The notes: generated by a model from the sequence alone, not told the origin. A stretch of 64,000 bases of DNA from Sphingobacteriales bacterium 16-39-50 (GCA_002257025.1 NCHA01000002.1:186001-250000); one strand, 5' to 3'; counted from the stretch's first letter, positions 27,490 through 36,094 are shown. Made by a program: numbers and translations.

Positions 27490-28524
27490 ATGAAAAGATT
27501 CATTCTCAATCCACACCTTATGCTGATGGGGTTTTTTACACTAATCGTTGTAAGTTCCGGTACTTCAGCTAAGGCACAGGTAGAAAAAAAAATCAATCAA
27601 AGCATTATTATTAAGAACGGCGACACTATAATCAATGGAAAAAAATTAAGCGAGGCAGATCAGGAAGAACGGATGCGCTTAAGGAAAGAGTTCAAAGCTA
27701 TGGAAGGCCGTATTAAAGGCAAAGGCGGGTCTCTTGAAAAAAGAGTAATCATCAAGCCTAAAGATGGGATAGATAAAGAGATCATCATTAGCCGTAAAGG
27801 TGATGCCCCGCATATTTTGCACTGGGAAGATGGCGATATGAATGAGTTTGAATTTGATTTCAAGGATAAAATGCCGGGGGGATTACATGTTTTCAAGTTT
27901 AATGGAGACAGTAGTATGTCATTTAACTTTGATATGGATACTATTATGAAAGAATTCAGTTTCCAGATAGATGGATTGGACAGTAATCTCAGAAAACGTA
28001 TCATTACAATGCACAGGAATATGGCACCTGGAGCACCTGTTACGCCTGGAATGCCACGAATGCCAAGGGCACCAATGCATCCTGCTCCACCCATGGCTTT
28101 TGAATTTGAAAGAAGTGAATTCCCGGGCCTGAGGAACAGGAACAATTCTTCTTCTTTTAATTTTAATTCTACAGATAAGAACGGAATATCGAGCAGGATG
28201 AATATCCGCCTCAGTGATGCAGAAAAAACTCAATTGAAAACTATCACCGGTTTTGAAAATACGGAAAATAAACTGGATGTTAAAGACCTGACGCTGTTTC
28301 CTAATTTTTCAAATGGCAAGCTTGGAATCTCTTTCAATTTAGAGAGCAAAGGACCGATAAAGCTGAAGATCCTGAATACTGATCTGAAGCCACTATTTAC
28401 GGATGAGCTTAGCAATTTTAATGGATCTTACATGAAACAGATATCATTAGCAGAAAATGGAGTATATTATATTACTATAGAGCAAAATAAAGTTTGGTTT
28501 ATAAAACGATTGGTTAAAGAATAA
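27490..28524 (+). CDS. Exported protein with candidate type IX secretion C-terminal domain
   Basis: The 344-residue protein has a signal peptide (cleavage near AKAQ, about residue 30). A long middle region mixes charged and glycine/proline-rich stretches, including a run of PxMPRxPxxP-like repeats (about 175-200). The last 75 residues resemble a type A T9SS sorting domain: LFPNFSNGKLGISFNL, then KLKILNTDLK, and a terminal NGVYYITIEQN..KRLVKE. If correct, the protein is carried through the outer membrane. It is divergent from the kinase pair at 24669-27272, sharing a 217-bp upstream region with it, so the pair may control it. No enzyme motif was found. Confidence 0.72.
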   Translation: MKRFILNPHLMLMGFFTLIVVSSGTSAKAQVEKKINQSIIIKNGDTIINGKKLSEADQEERMRLRKEFKAMEGRIKGKGGSLEKRVIIKPKDGIDKEIIISRKGDAPHILHWEDGDMNEFEFDFKDKMPGGLHVFKFNGDSSMSFNFDMDTIMKEFSFQIDGLDSNLRKRIITMHRNMAPGAPVTPGMPRMPRAPMHPAPPMAFEFERSEFPGLRNRNNSSSFNFNSTDKNGISSRMNIRLSDAEKTQLKTITGFENTENKLDVKDLTLFPNFSNGKLGISFNLESKGPIKLKILNTDLKPLFTDELSNFNGSYMKQISLAENGVYYITIEQNKVWFIKRLVKE

Positions 28525-28543
28525 TAATTTGTTGAGAATCAAA

Positions 28544-28574
28544 AAGCCCCGTGCCGGATTACCGGACGGGGCTT
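28544..28574. terminator. Bidirectional terminator between convergent genes
   Basis: Perfect arms AAGCCCCGT (28544-28552) and ACGGGGCTT (28566-28574) enclose a smaller CCGG/CCGG stem. The A run on the left and the T-containing right flank suit termination on both strands, between the secreted protein (+) and the DUF3127 gene (-). Confidence 0.8.
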
Positions 28575-28602
28575 ATGATTTTATGGTGTTTCAGACTAAT
28601 GA

Positions 28603-28968
28603 TCAGAAAGGAAGATCATCATCGTCGGGAGCTGAACTGATGTCAACCGGAGCCGCATATTCAGGAGCCGCCTGAGCAGAGCTACCAGAACCAAGAGGAT
28701 TTATTCTCCATACAGCAAGGGTATTAAAATAAGAGGTTTTGCCCATTTTATCTGTCCATGCACGTCCGCGAAGGTTAAAAAACAATTCCACCTGATCACC
28801 CACTTTAATATTATCGAACAGATTCACTTTATCCTGAACTGCCTCAAACTTCACAAATTCCGGATAAGTTGGATTTTCTGCGTATTCAAGTATTAACTCG
28901 CGTTTTTTGAATTTCTCGCTCACGGTAATTACCGGTGAGATCTCATGTACTTTACCTTTTATGTCCAT
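28603..28968 (-). CDS. DUF3127 protein with SSB-like acidic tail
   Basis: Started at the ATG at 28966-28968 (MDIKGKVHEISPVITVSEKF), the protein has 121 residues and resembles the DUF3127 family, small beta-rich proteins that may adopt an OB-like fold. The first ~90 residues are beta-strand rich (VGDQVELFFNLRGRAW). A linker rich in A, S and P follows, then DDDDLPF at the very C-terminus. That tail closely resembles the DDDIPF tip by which bacterial single-stranded DNA-binding proteins recruit partners. I infer a nucleic-acid-linked role. An alternative ATG 14 codons upstream adds sequence without family features. Confidence 0.85.
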   Translation of the reverse strand: MDIKGKVHEISPVITVSEKFKKRELILEYAENPTYPEFVKFEAVQDKVNLFDNIKVGDQVELFFNLRGRAWTDKMGKTSYFNTLAVWRINPLGSGSSAQAAPEYAAPVDISSAPDDDDLPF

Positions 28969-29107
28969 GTTAATAAAATTATTGATGTATTCTGGTTTTA
29001 GATCGTACAAAATTAACCGGCTAGTTTTTTCAAAAACCTGCTGGCGGATACGATTTGTAAAAGTATAAAATTAAGGCAGTTTTTAATTGCTAACTTCGCA
29101 ATTTATT

Positions 29108-30283
29108 ATGCAAGTTTTCCACACAAAAAGCAAGATCATCATAACCTGCAACAATCGCCTGGCTCCTTATCTTAAGCAGGAGGTTGAAGCATTGGGTTAT
29201 GAGATCAAGAGAGCATTCAGTACCGGCCTGGAGCTGGAAGGAACAATCAATGATTGTATCCCTCTGAATCTGAATTTGCGTTGCGCAAGCCAGGTTTTAT
29301 ATTCTATTAAAGCATTCACAGCCGAAAATCCGGCAAGGCTTTATAAGGAATTACTCGAAATATCATGGGAAGAGCTGATTGACTTTACCGGCTATTTCTC
29401 AGTAAGTTCAACAGTCGATAATGAAACGATCACCACTCCGCTTTTCGCAAATCTGAAAGTGAAAGATGCAATTGTGGATCGCATAAAGGAGAAAAAAGAA
29501 ATCAGGCCAAATACCGGACCCGAAACAAACAAAGCGGTTATTCACCTCTACTGGAAAGAAAATGATGCTGAGATATTTATTGATACCTCAGGTGAAACTC
29601 TTGCCAAACATGGTTACCGAAAAATCCCTGGTAAGGCTCCAATGCTGGAAGCTCTTGCTGCAGGAACCATTATGGCTACAGGATGGGATAGAAAAAGTCC
29701 ATTCGTTGTTCCAATGTGTGGATCAGGAACTCTGGCAATTGAAGCAGCCTTGCTTGCAACTGATAAAACGCCGGGAATGTTTCGAATGAACTACGGTTTC
29801 ATGCATATCATTGGATATGATGAACAGGTTTTCTTCGAGGAAAGACGAAAGTTAAAAGAGAAGGCAAAAAAAGAGATTGATTTCAGAATTGTAGCCACTG
29901 ACCATTCGGAAGATGCGATTGATATTTCAATAAAAAATGCAAAAACCGCCGGTGTTGATCAGCTGATTGATTTTTCGGTTTGTGATTTTGCAGACACCGA
30001 AGTACCTGAAGCTGCCGGGATAGTTATTTTTAACCCCGAATATGGTGAGCGTCTTGGAGTTCATACCAAACTTGAAGCTACCTACAAGCGGATAGGCGAT
30101 TTTATGAAGCAGAAGTGTAAGGGTTACAGAGGATATATTTTTACCGGAAACCCTGATCTTGCAAAAAAAATCGGCCTGAGGGCCTCAAGGAGAATCGAAT
30201 TTTATAATGGCAAACTTGATTGCAGGCTATTGGAATACGAATTATATGAAGGTAGCAAAAGAGAACCCAAACCTGAATCATGA
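29108..30283 (+). CDS. THUMP-domain class I RNA methyltransferase (RlmL/TrmN-like)
   Basis: The 391-residue protein combines an N-terminal THUMP domain (about residues 1-160, starting IIITCNNRLAPYLKQEVEALG) with a Rossmann methyltransferase domain (UPF0020 type). Motif I is VVPMCGSGTLAIEAA, an acidic motif is VATDHSEDAI, and motif IV reads FNPEYGERLG, where the common form is NPPY. Members form m2G in rRNA or tRNA; the N-terminal half of RlmL makes 23S m2G2445. The ATG at 29108 is used; a start 7 codons upstream adds nothing. A TAACTTCG box 10 bases before the ATG may be a -7 element. It overlaps the HD hydrolase gene by 38 bases. Confidence 0.88.
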   Translation: MQVFHTKSKIIITCNNRLAPYLKQEVEALGYEIKRAFSTGLELEGTINDCIPLNLNLRCASQVLYSIKAFTAENPARLYKELLEISWEELIDFTGYFSVSSTVDNETITTPLFANLKVKDAIVDRIKEKKEIRPNTGPETNKAVIHLYWKENDAEIFIDTSGETLAKHGYRKIPGKAPMLEALAAGTIMATGWDRKSPFVVPMCGSGTLAIEAALLATDKTPGMFRMNYGFMHIIGYDEQVFFEERRKLKEKAKKEIDFRIVATDHSEDAIDISIKNAKTAGVDQLIDFSVCDFADTEVPEAAGIVIFNPEYGERLGVHTKLEATYKRIGDFMKQKCKGYRGYIFTGNPDLAKKIGLRASRRIEFYNGKLDCRLLEYELYEGSKREPKPES

Positions 30284-30923
30284 TCAGCTCATCGCTGAAA
30301 CAGTAAAGTTTGTTAAGCATACTTTGGAAGGTGCCGAATGCGGGCACGATTGGTGGCATATTCAGCGGGTATGGAATAATGCACTCCAAATCATAAAAAC
30401 AGAATCAGCTGACCGACTCGTTGTGGAACTGGCTGCCTTATTACATGATATTGCTGACAGCAAATTTCATGATGGCGACGAGGAGATCGGTCCAAAAAAA
30501 GCTGGAGATTTTCTTTCTACACAGAAACTGCCCGAAGATTTGATCCTGCATGTTCAGCAGATCATCCGCAATATGTCATTCAAAGCCAGTCTTGGGCATG
30601 TAGAATTCCACTCTAAGGAGCTCGAAATTGTGCAGGATGCTGACCGACTCGATGCAATTGGTGCTATTGGAATTGCCAGAGCATTCACTTACGGAGGCTT
30701 CAAAAATCGTGAATTATATAACCCTGAGATTCCTCCGGCACTTAATATGAGCAAGGAAGAGTACAAAAATTCTGCTGCTCCTACTATCAATCATTTTTAC
30801 GAAAAGCTGTTACTGTTGAAAGATAAAATGAATACCGAATCCGGAAGGAAGATTGCAACAGAAAGGCATTTGTTTATGGAACAGTATCTGGAGCAATTTT
30901 ATAGGGAATGGGAGGGGAGGTAG
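30246..30923 (+). CDS. HD-domain phosphohydrolase (YedJ-like)
   Basis: Started at the ATG at 30246, the protein has 225 residues. The metal-binding HD signature is split as GHDWWHIQRVWNNA, LAALLHDIADSKFHDGD and IVQDADRLDAIGAIGIARAF. This is the form seen in the YedJ/YpgQ group of predicted nucleotide phosphohydrolases. The frame starts inside the end of the methyltransferase gene, giving a 38-base overlap; no in-frame ATG is closer to that stop. The substrate is not known. No membrane segment is present, so it is cytoplasmic. Confidence 0.85.
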   Translation: MKVAKENPNLNHDQLIAETVKFVKHTLEGAECGHDWWHIQRVWNNALQIIKTESADRLVVELAALLHDIADSKFHDGDEEIGPKKAGDFLSTQKLPEDLILHVQQIIRNMSFKASLGHVEFHSKELEIVQDADRLDAIGAIGIARAFTYGGFKNRELYNPEIPPALNMSKEEYKNSAAPTINHFYEKLLLLKDKMNTESGRKIATERHLFMEQYLEQFYREWEGR

Positions 30924-30932
30924 GAATAGGAA

Positions 30933-30948
30933 CCCGATTGCTATCGGG
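30933..30948. terminator. Hairpin after the HD hydrolase gene, possible terminator
   Basis: CCCGAT (30933-30938) and ATCGGG (30943-30948) form a six-base-pair stem with a four-base loop, ten bases after the HD gene stop. No T run follows on either strand, so it may be only an mRNA-stabilising hairpin between the two convergent genes. Confidence 0.4.
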
Positions 30949-31005
30949 TGGGAAATAGAAAATGGGAAATGGGCCCAGGCTTAAAGTTGGTTTTTGTTTT
31001 AATTC

Positions 31006-31890
31006 TCAGATAATATTCAGCAGGCCAAAATAAATTAACATCATTATACCGCTTAAGAGTGTCATTCGCGACATGTTCTTAAAGTTCGCATTCCCCGGAT
31101 CACGGTAAACTTTGGCAAACCAAGTAAGAAATAATATAAATAGAGGGGCCGAGACAATCAAAAACAACCAGAAATTCTCAATTAATTCCAATCTGTCCCA
31201 ATAAATAAAAAGCAGAATTCCGGAAAGCAGGAACAGGCAGGCTGAAAAGTAAAAAGAACCCCGGATACCTAAAATGAGACTCAGCGTCTTATCCCCTCTT
31301 TTTGAATCCTCCTCATGCTGATATACTTGAGTAAGCGGGTAAGTTGCACCAATCAGACAGGAACAAATGAGTCCTGCGATTGTAAAATTCAAATTCCATC
31401 CGAATAGTGTATCAACCCCCGAAATAGAAGCATAAGTGCTCCAGTAAACAAAGGCTCCCTGAAAAATAAATACAATCATGAAACTTACAAGAGGATATTT
31501 CTTTAGCCTTACTGAAGGATGACTATACATTTTAGAAAACAGCCCGTAAATAAGAACTGCAAAAAACAGGATCCAGCCCACATAAATTGCTAATAATAAA
31601 GCAATTAAATCAAGTAATAGGGGAAAATAGTACAGACTCTTATCAACAGGTGGTGGCTTTTCTATAAGTGCAATACTCCCTTCGTCTTTATCAAAATAGC
31701 TATTGTAACCGTTACTGGCAGGATAGACCAGCAGATGCCAGATAACAAAAGTTAAAATTGCATTTTGCCAATTGATTTCCGGGACCTGAGAAAGCGCAAA
31801 GAGATATACTGGCAGCAAAAAGGCTGAAAACAATAAGCGTAAATGCAATAAAGTGGATACACTCGGGAAGAAACTTTTTAAAAGATTCAT
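31006..31890 (-). CDS. UbiA-family prenyltransferase
   Basis: The 294-residue integral membrane protein has about eight or nine helices. The two Asp-rich prenyl-diphosphate-binding motifs are recognisable: NGYNSYFDKDEG (Asn60, Asp67, Asp69), a variant of NDxxDxxxD, and YQHEEDSKRGDKTLSL (Asp195, Asp200). UbiA enzymes attach an isoprenyl chain to an aromatic acceptor. It is divergent from the type III PKS across 131 bases. That context suggests it prenylates the PKS product, but menaquinone or another acceptor cannot be excluded. A CAAAGCTA box (31926-31933) reads TAGCTTTG on its strand, a fit to the Bacteroidota -7 consensus. Confidence 0.85.
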   Translation of the reverse strand: MNLLKSFFPSVSTLLHLRLLFSAFLLPVYLFALSQVPEINWQNAILTFVIWHLLVYPASNGYNSYFDKDEGSIALIEKPPPVDKSLYYFPLLLDLIALLLAIYVGWILFFAVLIYGLFSKMYSHPSVRLKKYPLVSFMIVFIFQGAFVYWSTYASISGVDTLFGWNLNFTIAGLICSCLIGATYPLTQVYQHEEDSKRGDKTLSLILGIRGSFYFSACLFLLSGILLFIYWDRLELIENFWLFLIVSAPLFILFLTWFAKVYRDPGNANFKNMSRMTLLSGIMMLIYFGLLNII

Positions 31891-31925
31891 TTACTAAATT
31901 AACATTTTATACCCCAATCAGTCCT

Positions 31926-31933
31926 CAAAGCTA
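31926..31933 (-). promoter_or_regulatory. Candidate -7 box for the UbiA gene
   Basis: Read on the minus strand, the sequence is TAGCTTTG, matching TAnnTTTG of Bacteroidota sigma-ABfr promoters. It lies 35 bases before the UbiA start. No clean TTTG -33 element was found at 19-21 bp, so this is a weak call. Confidence 0.35.
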
Positions 31934-32021
31934 TACAAGGTTTTATTAAAAATATTTGATCAATTCTGGCTTATATATTGTTATTAAAACCAAAAGCATA
32001 AATATTTAGTAATTTACTGAC

Positions 32022-33143
32022 ATGAGCAGCTGCATTAGCGCGATTGGTACCGCCAACCCAAAATACCGGATTCCACAGAATGATATCTATCATTTTATGG
32101 TCAAGGCATTCAGGCTTAATGATACCAATGCATCCCGGCTAAAACGAATTTATGATCATTCAGGAATTGAGCATCGATATTCGGTGATTCCGGATTTTGG
32201 AGAAAAAGAAAGTAATAATAATACCTTCTTTGGTAAGACTGCTGATTTTGAGCCTTTTCCCGGAACCCGCGAACGACTAAGTTTATATCAGGAGACTGCA
32301 GCAGATCTTGCTTCAGAAGCTGTCAATGATTGCATAATTAATCATACTGAGATTCTAACTCCTTCAATCACTCATCTGATAACTGTTAGTTGCACCGGAA
32401 TGCACGCTCCCGGAATAGATATCGAACTGGTCGAAAAGCTAGGTTTGAACCCCAATATTGAGCGAACCTGTATTAATTTCATGGGTTGTTACGGAAGCTT
32501 AAATGCCCTTAAAGTTGCTGATTATATCTGCCGTGCCGATCCTGCAGCAAAAGTTCTGATTGTTTCTGTTGAACTCTGTACACTTCACTTTCAAAAGGAA
32601 AATACCCTGGATAACTGGGTTGCCAATTCGCTTTTTTCGGATGGTGCCGCTGCGGTTATTGTAGAAAACGGCACTGAAACTAAGACCCGAAACAAGCATC
32701 TTTTGCTCGATACATTTTATTCTGAATTTTTGAATGAGGCTAAAAATGAAATGGCCTGGTATGTTGGAGATGCAGGCTTTGAAATGAAATTGACCTCAAA
32801 AGTATCCCGGATGATTCTAAAACATATTCAATCTATTTCCAATAAACTACTCAGTAAAGCAGGTCTGCAATTCAAAGATATTGGTCGCTTTGCAGTACAT
32901 CCCGGAGGAAGAAAAATCCTTGAAGCCGCCGAAAATGCACTAGGTTTTTCATCCATTGCAAATTGCTTTGCCTATGAAACATTAAGGGATTATGGAAATA
33001 TGTCGTCTGCCACAATATTATTTGTTCTCAAAAAACTTATGGAAGATCCGGAGGGAATTGATGGTGAAAACATTCTTGGCTTTGCTTTCGGACCTGGTTT
33101 AACAGTTGAATCTATGATATTAAAAAGAAGCGGAAATGCCTGA
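32022..33143 (+). CDS. Type III polyketide synthase (chalcone/stilbene synthase family)
   Basis: The 373-residue protein has the complete type III PKS catalytic triad: Cys156 in INFMGCYGSLNAL, His293 in FAVHPGGRKIL, and Asn326 in RDYGNMSSATIL. The C-terminal GFGPG-type loop is present as LGFAFGPGLTVE. These homodimeric enzymes extend an acyl-CoA starter with malonyl-CoA and cyclise the chain to a resorcinol, phloroglucinol or pyrone. It overlaps the following methyltransferase by eight bases, and an FAD oxidoreductase follows. A lipid-starter alkylresorcinol or alkylpyrone product is likely in view of the bacterial context, but the starter cannot be read from the sequence. Confidence 0.93.
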   Translation: MSSCISAIGTANPKYRIPQNDIYHFMVKAFRLNDTNASRLKRIYDHSGIEHRYSVIPDFGEKESNNNTFFGKTADFEPFPGTRERLSLYQETAADLASEAVNDCIINHTEILTPSITHLITVSCTGMHAPGIDIELVEKLGLNPNIERTCINFMGCYGSLNALKVADYICRADPAAKVLIVSVELCTLHFQKENTLDNWVANSLFSDGAAAVIVENGTETKTRNKHLLLDTFYSEFLNEAKNEMAWYVGDAGFEMKLTSKVSRMILKHIQSISNKLLSKAGLQFKDIGRFAVHPGGRKILEAAENALGFSSIANCFAYETLRDYGNMSSATILFVLKKLMEDPEGIDGENILGFAFGPGLTVESMILKRSGNA

Positions 33144-33843
33144 CTTTAGTCGCAGAAGTTCAGAAGAAGAAATGATGGACGATTTCTCATTAGGACATGA
33201 GATTATCGACCCGATTATGGATGAGCTTGAAGTAGTAAACAAGCTTCTGGGTGGGTATAATGTATTTTTTGATGCTTTTCAAAAGATAGGTATAAAGGAT
33301 GGGATGATCATCAGTGACTGGGGTTGCGGTGGCGGAGATTCATTGAGGGTTATTGCAAAATGGGCACGCAAACGAAATCTTAATATTCATTTAGTTGGAG
33401 TTGATGCTACAGAATCGGCCATCGAATATGCAAGGGAAAAATCAGGAGATTTTCCGGAGATCTCCTATATTCTGGCAGACGTAATGAGTGAACAACTCCT
33501 TAGCAATCAATTTGATATTGTAATTTCAAGTCTGTTTACGCATCACTTTGCTGATGAAAACTGGATCAGACTGATTCAAAAAATGGCCGATTGTGCTAAT
33601 CAATATGTGGTGATCAATGATCTGCACCGGCATTGGTTTGCCTACCATTCCATTGGTGTTTTAACCTCAGTTTTTTCAAAATCTGAAATGGTTAAACACG
33701 ATTCCAAACTTTCTGTACTCCGCAGCTTCAAACGTGAGGAGCTTGAGAAGCTATTGAAAGAAGGAGGCTTTAAAACTTTTACGATCAAATGGATGTGGGC
33801 ATTCAGATGGCAAATATGCATTGAAACCAGAAAAATTAAGTAG
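33136..33843 (+). CDS. SAM-dependent methyltransferase of the PKS locus
   Basis: The 235-residue class I methyltransferase has motif I at SDWGCGGGDSLRVIA, an acidic strand end at GVDATESAIEYA, and motif II-like FDIVISSLFTHHFADE. A short helical N-terminal extension precedes the Rossmann fold. The gene starts inside the PKS gene (eight-base overlap), so its substrate is very probably the PKS product, by O- or C-methylation. It resembles UbiE/ubiquinone-type methyltransferases in general layout, which fits a quinone-like product. The next gene starts 26 bases downstream. Confidence 0.88.
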   Translation: MPDFSRRSSEEEMMDDFSLGHEIIDPIMDELEVVNKLLGGYNVFFDAFQKIGIKDGMIISDWGCGGGDSLRVIAKWARKRNLNIHLVGVDATESAIEYAREKSGDFPEISYILADVMSEQLLSNQFDIVISSLFTHHFADENWIRLIQKMADCANQYVVINDLHRHWFAYHSIGVLTSVFSKSEMVKHDSKLSVLRSFKREELEKLLKEGGFKTFTIKWMWAFRWQICIETRKIK

Positions 33844-33869
33844 AGAACTTTCTGATTTGAAAACTGAGC

Positions 33870-34991
33870 ATGAATGATATACTGATAATCGGAGGCGGAC
33901 TCGCAGGATTGACCAGTGCCATTCTTCTTCAACAGAATGGATATCAGGTAAGCGTTTTTGAGAAGAAAAAATATCCATTCCACCGGGTTTGCGGTGAATA
34001 CATTTCCAATGAAGTATTCCCATTTTTGGAATCATTAAATATCGGAATCTCTGAATCCGCTTACTCCCGGATTAACCATTTGGCAATCACATCTGTTTCA
34101 GGTAAAATTTTGCAGGCAGATTTAACAATGGGCGGATTTGGCTTAAGCCGTTATAAGCTTGATCATTTAATGTACGAACAAGCGAAAAGACTTGGTGTGG
34201 AATTCATTTTTGAAAAGGTAGATAATATAGTTTTTAACGAAGGTAAATTCCAGATTACCACTCCCGGGAATAGGGTTTATGAGACGCCTATCGCGATTGC
34301 AGCCTATGGCAAAAGATCTAATCTTGATCAAAAATTGAATCGCAGTTTTTTTTACAAACGAAGTCCATATCTGGGTGTAAAATATCATATAAAAACTGAT
34401 CTTCCCGGAAACCTGGTGCGTCTTGATAATTTTCAGGGTGGTTATTGCGGGGTAAGTAAGATTGAAGATGATAAATTCTGTCTGTGCTACCTCTCACAGA
34501 CAGCAAATCTTAAAGAATACTCTGGCATTCCGGAGATGGAAGAAGCGGTTCTGTTCAAAAACCCGTATTTGCGAAGCCTTTTTAAAAACTCAGAGTTTTT
34601 ATTCAAAAGCCCTGAGGTGATCAATGAAATTTCCTTTGAAAAGAAAACCCTGGTAGAAAACCATTTACTCTTTTGCGGTGATTCAGCCGGAATGATTACT
34701 CCGCTCTGTGGGAATGGAATGGCAATCGCTATTCATTCGGCAAAAATTCTTGCAGATAGCATCATGCATTTCGCAAAAAAGGGCTCGGGTATAGACAGAA
34801 TAGCAATGGAAAATGAATATAAGTTTCAGTGGGAAAAACAATTTGCTCTAAGACTTAGAAGTGGCAGGTTGATACAGAAGCTATTTGGTAACACATTTAT
34901 TTCTGACCTGACCGTTTCAACTCTTGGAAAACTTCCGGGCATTACACAAATGTTGGTTAAAAAAACCCATGGAGAATCGTTAAAATATTAA
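33870..34991 (+). CDS. FAD-dependent oxidoreductase (geranylgeranyl reductase/monooxygenase-like)
   Basis: The 373-residue flavoprotein has the ADP-binding motif LIIGGGLAGLTSAILLQQNG (GxGxxG), the RVCGEYIS segment, and the second FAD motif FCGDSAGMITPLCGNGMAIA. These are the marks of the group covering geranylgeranyl reductases and aromatic hydroxylases. In this operon it could hydroxylate the resorcinol ring toward a quinone or reduce an isoprenoid side chain added by UbiA. The following kinase starts eight bases downstream. There is no signal peptide; it is likely membrane-associated at most. Confidence 0.87.
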   Translation: MNDILIIGGGLAGLTSAILLQQNGYQVSVFEKKKYPFHRVCGEYISNEVFPFLESLNIGISESAYSRINHLAITSVSGKILQADLTMGGFGLSRYKLDHLMYEQAKRLGVEFIFEKVDNIVFNEGKFQITTPGNRVYETPIAIAAYGKRSNLDQKLNRSFFYKRSPYLGVKYHIKTDLPGNLVRLDNFQGGYCGVSKIEDDKFCLCYLSQTANLKEYSGIPEMEEAVLFKNPYLRSLFKNSEFLFKSPEVINEISFEKKTLVENHLLFCGDSAGMITPLCGNGMAIAIHSAKILADSIMHFAKKGSGIDRIAMENEYKFQWEKQFALRLRSGRLIQKLFGNTFISDLTVSTLGKLPGITQMLVKKTHGESLKY

Positions 34992-34999
34992 CTTGCAAC

Positions 35000-36025
35000 A
35001 TGAAACTGTGGGTACTAGTCTTTATCAATGCCTTGGCGGTTGCTTTATCCTTATCGATAATCAACTTCTACTTTCAGCAAAATCTCCTCGATTTCTTCAT
35101 CACATTTTCTGTTTCCCTTTTAACAAGCTATCTGGTTTTCTATTACCTGATCGAAAGATTTGTCTACAGTAAGATCAAGCTAATCTATAAGCTGATTCAT
35201 AACCTGAAACTGGGGAAAGATCTGAAAGATGCATTGGGAGAATATGTTAGCGCCGATCCAATCAATGATGTAGAACTTGAAGTTAAGGAATGGGCAAGAG
35301 ATAAAAAATCGGAGATCGATCAGCTAAAAGACCAGGAAAAGTTCAGAAGGGAATTCTTATCTAATATTTCCCACGAATTGAAAACTCCACTTTTTGCAAT
35401 TCAGGGCTATATTGAAGCTTTGCAGGAAGGGGATATTGATGACCCTGAAATATCAAAACAGTTTCTTGAAAAAGCTTCCAGAAATGTAGACCGTCTCGCA
35501 TTTTTCATTAAAGATCTGGATGCTATTTCAAAACTGGAAAGCGGGGAAATACCTGTGAATTACGATCGGTTTAATTTAACCGATTTGATACATGAAGTAA
35601 TTGATTCTTTGGAATTAAAAGCAAAAAAATATAATATCACTCTGCTTTTTAAAGAAAAATATCATAGCCCAACCTGGGTATATGCCGACAGGGAAAAAAT
35701 CAGACAGGTTTTGGTAAACCTGATTGATAATTCCTTCAAATATGGTAAGAGCGGTGGAAGTACTTCCATCAAAACCTTTGAACTTCATGACCAGATTTTG
35801 GTAGAGATAACAGATGATGGTATTGGAATTGAAGAAAAATATCTTCCAAGACTATTTGAAAGATTTTACCGTACTGATAAAAGCCGTTCCCGACAAATTG
35901 GTGGCTCTGGTTTAGGCCTGGCCATTGTGAAACATATTATTGAAGCACATCAGCAAACCATCACCGTAAGAAGTACCGAAAATATAGGCTCAACGTTTGG
36001 GTTCACACTCCAAAGGGACAAATAA
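35000..36025 (+). CDS. PhoR-like sensor histidine kinase without adjacent regulator
   Basis: The 341-residue kinase has two N-terminal helices (about 4-24 and 32-51) with almost no periplasmic loop, a linker, and the kinase core. The H-box EFLSNISHELKTPLFAIQGY (His125) is of the PhoR class, and the ATPase boxes are NLIDNSFKYG, DDGIGI and GGSGLGLAIV. It is eight bases downstream of the FAD enzyme gene and 69 bases upstream of the phosphate-uptake genes, but no response regulator gene is adjacent. It may sense phosphate with a PhoB elsewhere. A second possibility is that it controls the PKS locus. The sequence cannot choose between these. Confidence 0.88.
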   Translation: MKLWVLVFINALAVALSLSIINFYFQQNLLDFFITFSVSLLTSYLVFYYLIERFVYSKIKLIYKLIHNLKLGKDLKDALGEYVSADPINDVELEVKEWARDKKSEIDQLKDQEKFRREFLSNISHELKTPLFAIQGYIEALQEGDIDDPEISKQFLEKASRNVDRLAFFIKDLDAISKLESGEIPVNYDRFNLTDLIHEVIDSLELKAKKYNITLLFKEKYHSPTWVYADREKIRQVLVNLIDNSFKYGKSGGSTSIKTFELHDQILVEITDDGIGIEEKYLPRLFERFYRTDKSRSRQIGGSGLGLAIVKHIIEAHQQTITVRSTENIGSTFGFTLQRDK

Positions 36026-36094
36026 ATCGGGTTTTTTGTTAACATTAACTTAACATTGGGTTTGTAAATTTGCATTATTTAAAAATCCAATCCA

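Noticed and set aside
27660..28145. 161-codon frame on the minus strand opposite the secreted protein
   Set aside because: It is the antisense shadow of a coding region rich in purine-heavy codons; it has no family motif or plausible start, and the + frame has a signal peptide and a C-terminal domain.
36039..36072. Complete promoter (TTTG and TAAATTTG) before the DUF47 gene
   Set aside because: The -7 box is good but the only TTTG is 26 bases away, longer than the usual 19-21, so I mention the box only in the gene entry.
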